Positions 6,017 to 7,853 of a stretch of 7,853 nt of DNA are shown piece after piece (position 1 is the first letter of the stretch; each line of letters starts with the position of its first letter). Source of the stretch: Sandaracinaceae bacterium (GTDB lineage Bacteria > Myxococcota_A > Polyangia > Polyangiales > JAFGIB01). The notes under the pieces are model-generated. The model made no database searches, was not told where the DNA came from, and saw only the letters and a program-made list of their open reading frames with translations. The stretch spans positions 1 to 7,853 of the forward strand of contig JADGRG010000433.1 in the NCBI GenBank assembly GCA_017881145.1, written 5' to 3'. Made by a program: the position numbers and the translations under genes.

Positions 6017-6232
6017 ATGAAGCTCGAATCCACCCTGACCTGCCCGAAGTGTGGCTACCGCAAGCAGGAGCACATACCCGAGAACGCGTGCATCGTTTCG
6101 TACGATTGCGGCCAGTGCGGATTCACGCTTCGGCCTGTCGGATTCGATTGCTGCGTCTTTTGCGCATTCGGGTCGGTGGTCTGTCCGCCGGTTCAAGCCT
6201 ACGGCAAGTGCTGTGATGGAGAGCCGTCTTGA
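6017..6232 (+). CDS. GDCCVxC-type cysteine-rich zinc-ribbon protein
   Basis: A 71-aa protein with ten cysteines. C9/C12 (CPKC) and C31/C34 (CGQC) form a probable zinc ribbon. Next comes FDCCVFCAFGSVVCPPVQ (43-60), which matches the signature of the GDCCVxC-domain (seleno)protein family, GDCCVFCSYGxVxCPPxQ. The usual Gly before DCC is Phe here, with Gly one position earlier. All signature cysteines are present as Cys, and no TGA is read through. An extra C65-C66 pair lies at the end. Family members are often near mercury or other metal resistance genes; no such gene is in this window, and the biochemical role is unknown. No clear Shine-Dalgarno is seen before the ATG, although the start fits the family N-terminus (KLESTLTCPKCGY). 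The gene is alone between HigA (50 bp upstream) and a convergent - strand gene (46 bp). Confidence 0.82.
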   Translation: MKLESTLTCPKCGYRKQEHIPENACIVSYDCGQCGFTLRPVGFDCCVFCAFGSVVCPPVQAYGKCCDGEPS

Positions 6233-6278
6233 GCCACGGTAGCCACCAGCATATCTCTGCGCATCGTGCTCCCGCTTT

Positions 6279-6890
6279 TCAACGTGCTTTGGTGAAGCGG
6301 AAGCTCTTCACGATGCGCTCGCAGGTATCGCGCTCGCTCGCGAGGCGCGTTTCATCCACGGCACAGCTGAGCACGTAGCTCGCGCCGCCGTCCGCTGTCA
6401 CGACTTGCAGCACGCGCTGGTTGAGCAAGTCTGGATGGCTGCGCACCAGCCTCATGCCGGCTAAACCGGCGACCGAGGCGTCCTCCTGCGCCAGGCCCGT
6501 GCCAAAGCTTGGCGAGACGTAGAGGTTGAGCGGCATGAAGTAGTAAGTGAGTCCGGCTCCGATCCCGTACTCCGAGACCGACACGTTCCCGCTGCGGCCG
6601 TCCGCTGTGCGCACGCTTGCGCCTGAAAGAATGTTGCCGAACGAATCCACATGCAGTGCCAGGCTCTTGGCGAAGAAGCGGCCGACAGAGAACGAGCCGA
6701 AGAAGCCTGCGCCCGACCATGCGACGCCGGATTCACTGCTCGCCGTATAGCCTATGCCTGGCGCCGCGCGCAGAAAGTACCCGTCAGTGCGACCGTCGGC
6801 GCGGGCGGTCGGCGTGACCGAGGTGCCGGCCAGCAGCGCGAACCAGAACATCCCGAAGCGCAGCCACCAGGTACACGCAGCGCATCGCAT
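6279..6890 (-). CDS. Secreted/outer-membrane barrel-like protein, probable chimera
   Basis: A 203-aa exported protein. It has a Sec signal peptide with hydrophobic core (FGMFWFALLAGTSV) and a likely signal peptidase I site ARA|D after residue 31. Residues 37-135 look like outer-membrane beta-barrel strands: alternating aromatic and small residues, GYFLRAAPGIGY, GAGFFGSFSVGRFF, GIGAGLTYYFMPLNLYVSPS. About residue 140 the character changes to a soluble domain: GMRLVRSHPDLLNQRVLQVV, YVLSCAVDE, then C190 and IVKSFRF at the end, reminiscent of the tail of small lipoprotein/PsbP-like domains (helix ending in SFxF). The barrel is too short to close and lacks its expected last strands, so I infer a fusion created by deletion. 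It starts 36 bp after the stop of the E1-like gene on the same strand and may be co-transcribed with it. The upstream GAGAG (about 6899-6903) is a modest ribosome binding site. Function unknown. Confidence 0.7.
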   Translation of the reverse strand: MRCAACTWWLRFGMFWFALLAGTSVTPTARADGRTDGYFLRAAPGIGYTASSESGVAWSGAGFFGSFSVGRFFAKSLALHVDSFGNILSGASVRTADGRSGNVSVSEYGIGAGLTYYFMPLNLYVSPSFGTGLAQEDASVAGLAGMRLVRSHPDLLNQRVLQVVTADGGASYVLSCAVDETRLASERDTCERIVKSFRFTKAR

Positions 6891-6926
6891 GGCGAGGACT
6901 CTCTTCCAGTCGAGGACGGAGCGGCG

Positions 6927-7661
6927 TCAGCGCCGGGCGCAGGAGGGGCAGGCAGGATCGCGGCGCGTCTTGAAGGTGCGGAAGGACATGTCCGTGCCGT
7001 CCCATGCCAGCATCTTGCCTTCGAGATTCTTGCCGATGCCCGCCAGGTACTTGATGGCCTCCATGACTTGCAGCGTGCCGATCACGCCGGGAGTGGCGCC
7101 GATCACGGGGAAGACTTCCTTGGGTGGCGCTTCCGGCACGATGCAACGTAGGCACGCAGTGGCAGGCACGCGGATGAAGGTCAGGCGCCCCTCGATGCCC
7201 CAGATGCTGCCGTGGACCAATGGGATGCCTTTGCGGATCGCGCAGTCGTTGAGCACGAAGCGCGTCGGGTAGTTGTCCATGCAGTCGAGGATGATGCGTG
7301 CATCGCCCACCAACTCGTCCACGTTGTCAGCCTCGATGCGCGTGGTGATCGGCACGACCTCCACGTCGGGGTTGATGCGTGCCAGCGTCTGCTGCGCCGA
7401 GAGCGCCTTGTTCACGCCCACGCGGGTGTGGTCGTGCAGGATCTGCCGATTCAAGTTGGACATCTCCGGCGCGTCGAAGTCGCAGATGCGCAACTTCCCG
7501 ACGCCAGCGACCGCCAGGTAGATTGAAACCGGCGAGCCCAAACCGCCCGCGCCAGCGACGAACACCGTGGCGCCCTTGAGCGACTTCTGCACGGGCTCGC
7601 CCCAGCCCTCCATCATCATCTGGCGCTTGTAACGATCGAGCTCGGTCTGCGAAAGCTGCAT
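6927..7661 (-). CDS. ThiF/MoeB/HesA-family E1-like adenylyltransferase
   Basis: A 244-aa E1-like enzyme that should adenylate the C-terminal glycine of a ubiquitin-fold sulfur carrier (MoaD, ThiS or similar), feeding molybdopterin or thiamin/cysteine synthesis. The ATP-binding loop GAGGLGSP is at 37-44, DFDAPEMSNLNRQ at 61-73 (Arg72 candidate), Lys85 in GVNKA, Asp129 in LDCMDNYPTR, and two zinc CxxC pairs at C170/C173 and C238/C241. The segment PEAPPKEVFPVIGATPGVIG lacks the cysteine found before the GVxG motif in many ThiF/MoeB proteins, so a persulfide role at that site is unlikely. The start at 7661, not the upstream ATG at 7712, is set by the family N-terminus (LSQTELDRYKRQ) and by GGAGGAGG just before it. 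No carrier protein or rhodanese domain is seen. MoeB is the likeliest role given the Mo-enzyme in the window, but the genes are 3.5 kb apart and on opposite strands. Confidence 0.88.
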   Translation of the reverse strand: MQLSQTELDRYKRQMMMEGWGEPVQKSLKGATVFVAGAGGLGSPVSIYLAVAGVGKLRICDFDAPEMSNLNRQILHDHTRVGVNKALSAQQTLARINPDVEVVPITTRIEADNVDELVGDARIILDCMDNYPTRFVLNDCAIRKGIPLVHGSIWGIEGRLTFIRVPATACLRCIVPEAPPKEVFPVIGATPGVIGTLQVMEAIKYLAGIGKNLEGKMLAWDGTDMSFRTFKTRRDPACPSCARR

Positions 7662-7663
7662 GG

Positions 7664-7673
7664 TTCCTCCTCC
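7664..7673 (-). promoter_or_regulatory. Strong Shine-Dalgarno deciding the E1-like gene start
   Basis: Read on the - strand, GGAGGAGGAA lies directly before the ATG at 7661-7659, a near-perfect anti-16S match that fixes this start over the in-frame ATG 17 codons upstream. Confidence 0.85.
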
Positions 7674-7682
7674 ACGCGCGGG

Positions 7683-7722
7683 CACTTGGACGCCGCGTGG
7701 CGTGCGCAGCATACGCCAAGTG
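7683..7722 (-). other. Nested inverted repeats upstream of the E1-like gene
   Basis: CACTTGG (7683-7689) pairs with CCAAGTG (7716-7722), and inside it ACGCC (7690-7694) pairs with GGCGT (7699-7703) around a 4-nt loop. If transcribed as the leader of the E1-like gene, this could fold into a two-stem structure about 10 nt before its Shine-Dalgarno. It does not show enough to call a known riboswitch such as the Moco motif. Confidence 0.3.
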
Positions 7723-7780
7723 GGCCGCTCTGGCGCCGGGCGATCGAGGGCGGCATGACGCAGGTCAAGCGCCGCACGTC

Positions 7781-7802
7781 GTAGCGGAGTCTGCTCTGCT
7801 AC
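7781..7802. other. Stem-loop at end of possible edge gene
   Basis: GTAGCGGAG (7781-7789) pairs with CTCTGCTAC (7794-7802) with one G-T pair and a 4-nt loop. It includes the stop codon of the possible - strand edge gene. There is no T-run on either side, so it would be an atypical terminator at best. Confidence 0.3.
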
Positions 7803-7852
7803 TGCAGGCTGAGCGTCGCTAGCGGCGTGGTCAGGTCGCTGAGGGCTGCGAC
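7799..7852 (-). CDS. Possible C-terminal codons of a gene entering from the right edge
   Basis: On the - strand the frame from the window edge reads AALSDLTTPLATLSLQ and then TAG at 7801-7799. It has a plausible protein composition and lies upstream of, and in the same direction as, the E1-like gene. Only 17 codons are visible and all evidence is compositional, so this is a weak call with no family assigned. Confidence 0.25.
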   Translation of the reverse strand, partial: VAALSDLTTPLATLSLQ

Positions 7853-7853
7853 T

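Noticed and set aside
6145..6172. Selenocysteine in the GDCCVxC protein
   Set aside because: Every signature position is encoded by TGC or TGT and no in-frame TGA or SECIS-like need is seen.
6754..7272. + strand frames opposite the E1-like gene
   Set aside because: No motifs; shadows of a well-supported - strand gene.
7662..7760. Molybdenum-cofactor riboswitch before the E1-like gene
   Set aside because: Inverted repeats exist but I cannot match the known Moco consensus, and the region is short.
1..7853. tRNA, rRNA or CRISPR array
   Set aside because: No cloverleaf, rRNA block or regularly spaced direct repeats were recognised on either strand.

Overview
The window is GC-rich DNA (only a few short AT-rich regulatory spots) from a bacterium with a large, rearranged genome. 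The codon bias, the FkbM-type methyltransferase, the secreted beta-barrel-like protein and the mix of decayed toxin-antitoxin genes would fit a Myxococcota/deltaproteobacterial-type organism. This taxonomic guess is inference only; no rRNA or marker gene is present.

Left part (1-3364, + strand): after a non-coding stretch holding a probable frameshifted gene remnant (about 170-389) come two intact genes, an FkbM-family SAM methyltransferase and a cytoplasmic molybdopterin/[4Fe-4S] oxidoreductase. Their stop and start codons overlap (ATGA), so they are probably co-transcribed and translationally coupled. Converging on them from the - strand is the C-terminal stub of a lytic transglycosylase (SLT domain). 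It ends at the edge of a 211-bp element with 20-bp terminal inverted repeats flanked by TA, which has the architecture of an IS630/mariner-type MITE.

Middle part (3859-5966, + strand): an accessory patch of stacked, partly broken toxin-antitoxin genes. In order: an AbiEi-type antitoxin/regulator with no AbiEii toxin beside it; a complete RelE-like toxin plus XRE antitoxin pair behind a clear sigma70-type promoter whose -10 lies in a 14-bp perfect palindrome abutting the toxin ATG; the last ~25 codons of a HigB toxin; and the intact HigA antitoxin that once partnered it. The simplest reading is that the RelE/XRE module, or a deletion, replaced the front of higB and left higA orphaned.

Right part (6017-7853): a small cysteine-rich zinc-ribbon protein of the GDCCVxC family (+ strand). 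On the - strand, a ThiF/MoeB/HesA-type E1-like adenylyltransferase with a very strong ribosome binding site is followed 36 bp later by a secreted protein that looks like a truncated outer-membrane barrel fused to the tail of another protein. The E1-like enzyme could serve molybdopterin-synthase activation and so be linked to the oxidoreductase, but this is inference. A few codons of a further - strand gene may enter from the right edge.

I see no wholly unknown multi-gene system. The most interesting material is the layered TA wreckage, the probably leaderless and operator-overlapped toxin transcript, the MITE-like element and the chimeric barrel gene.
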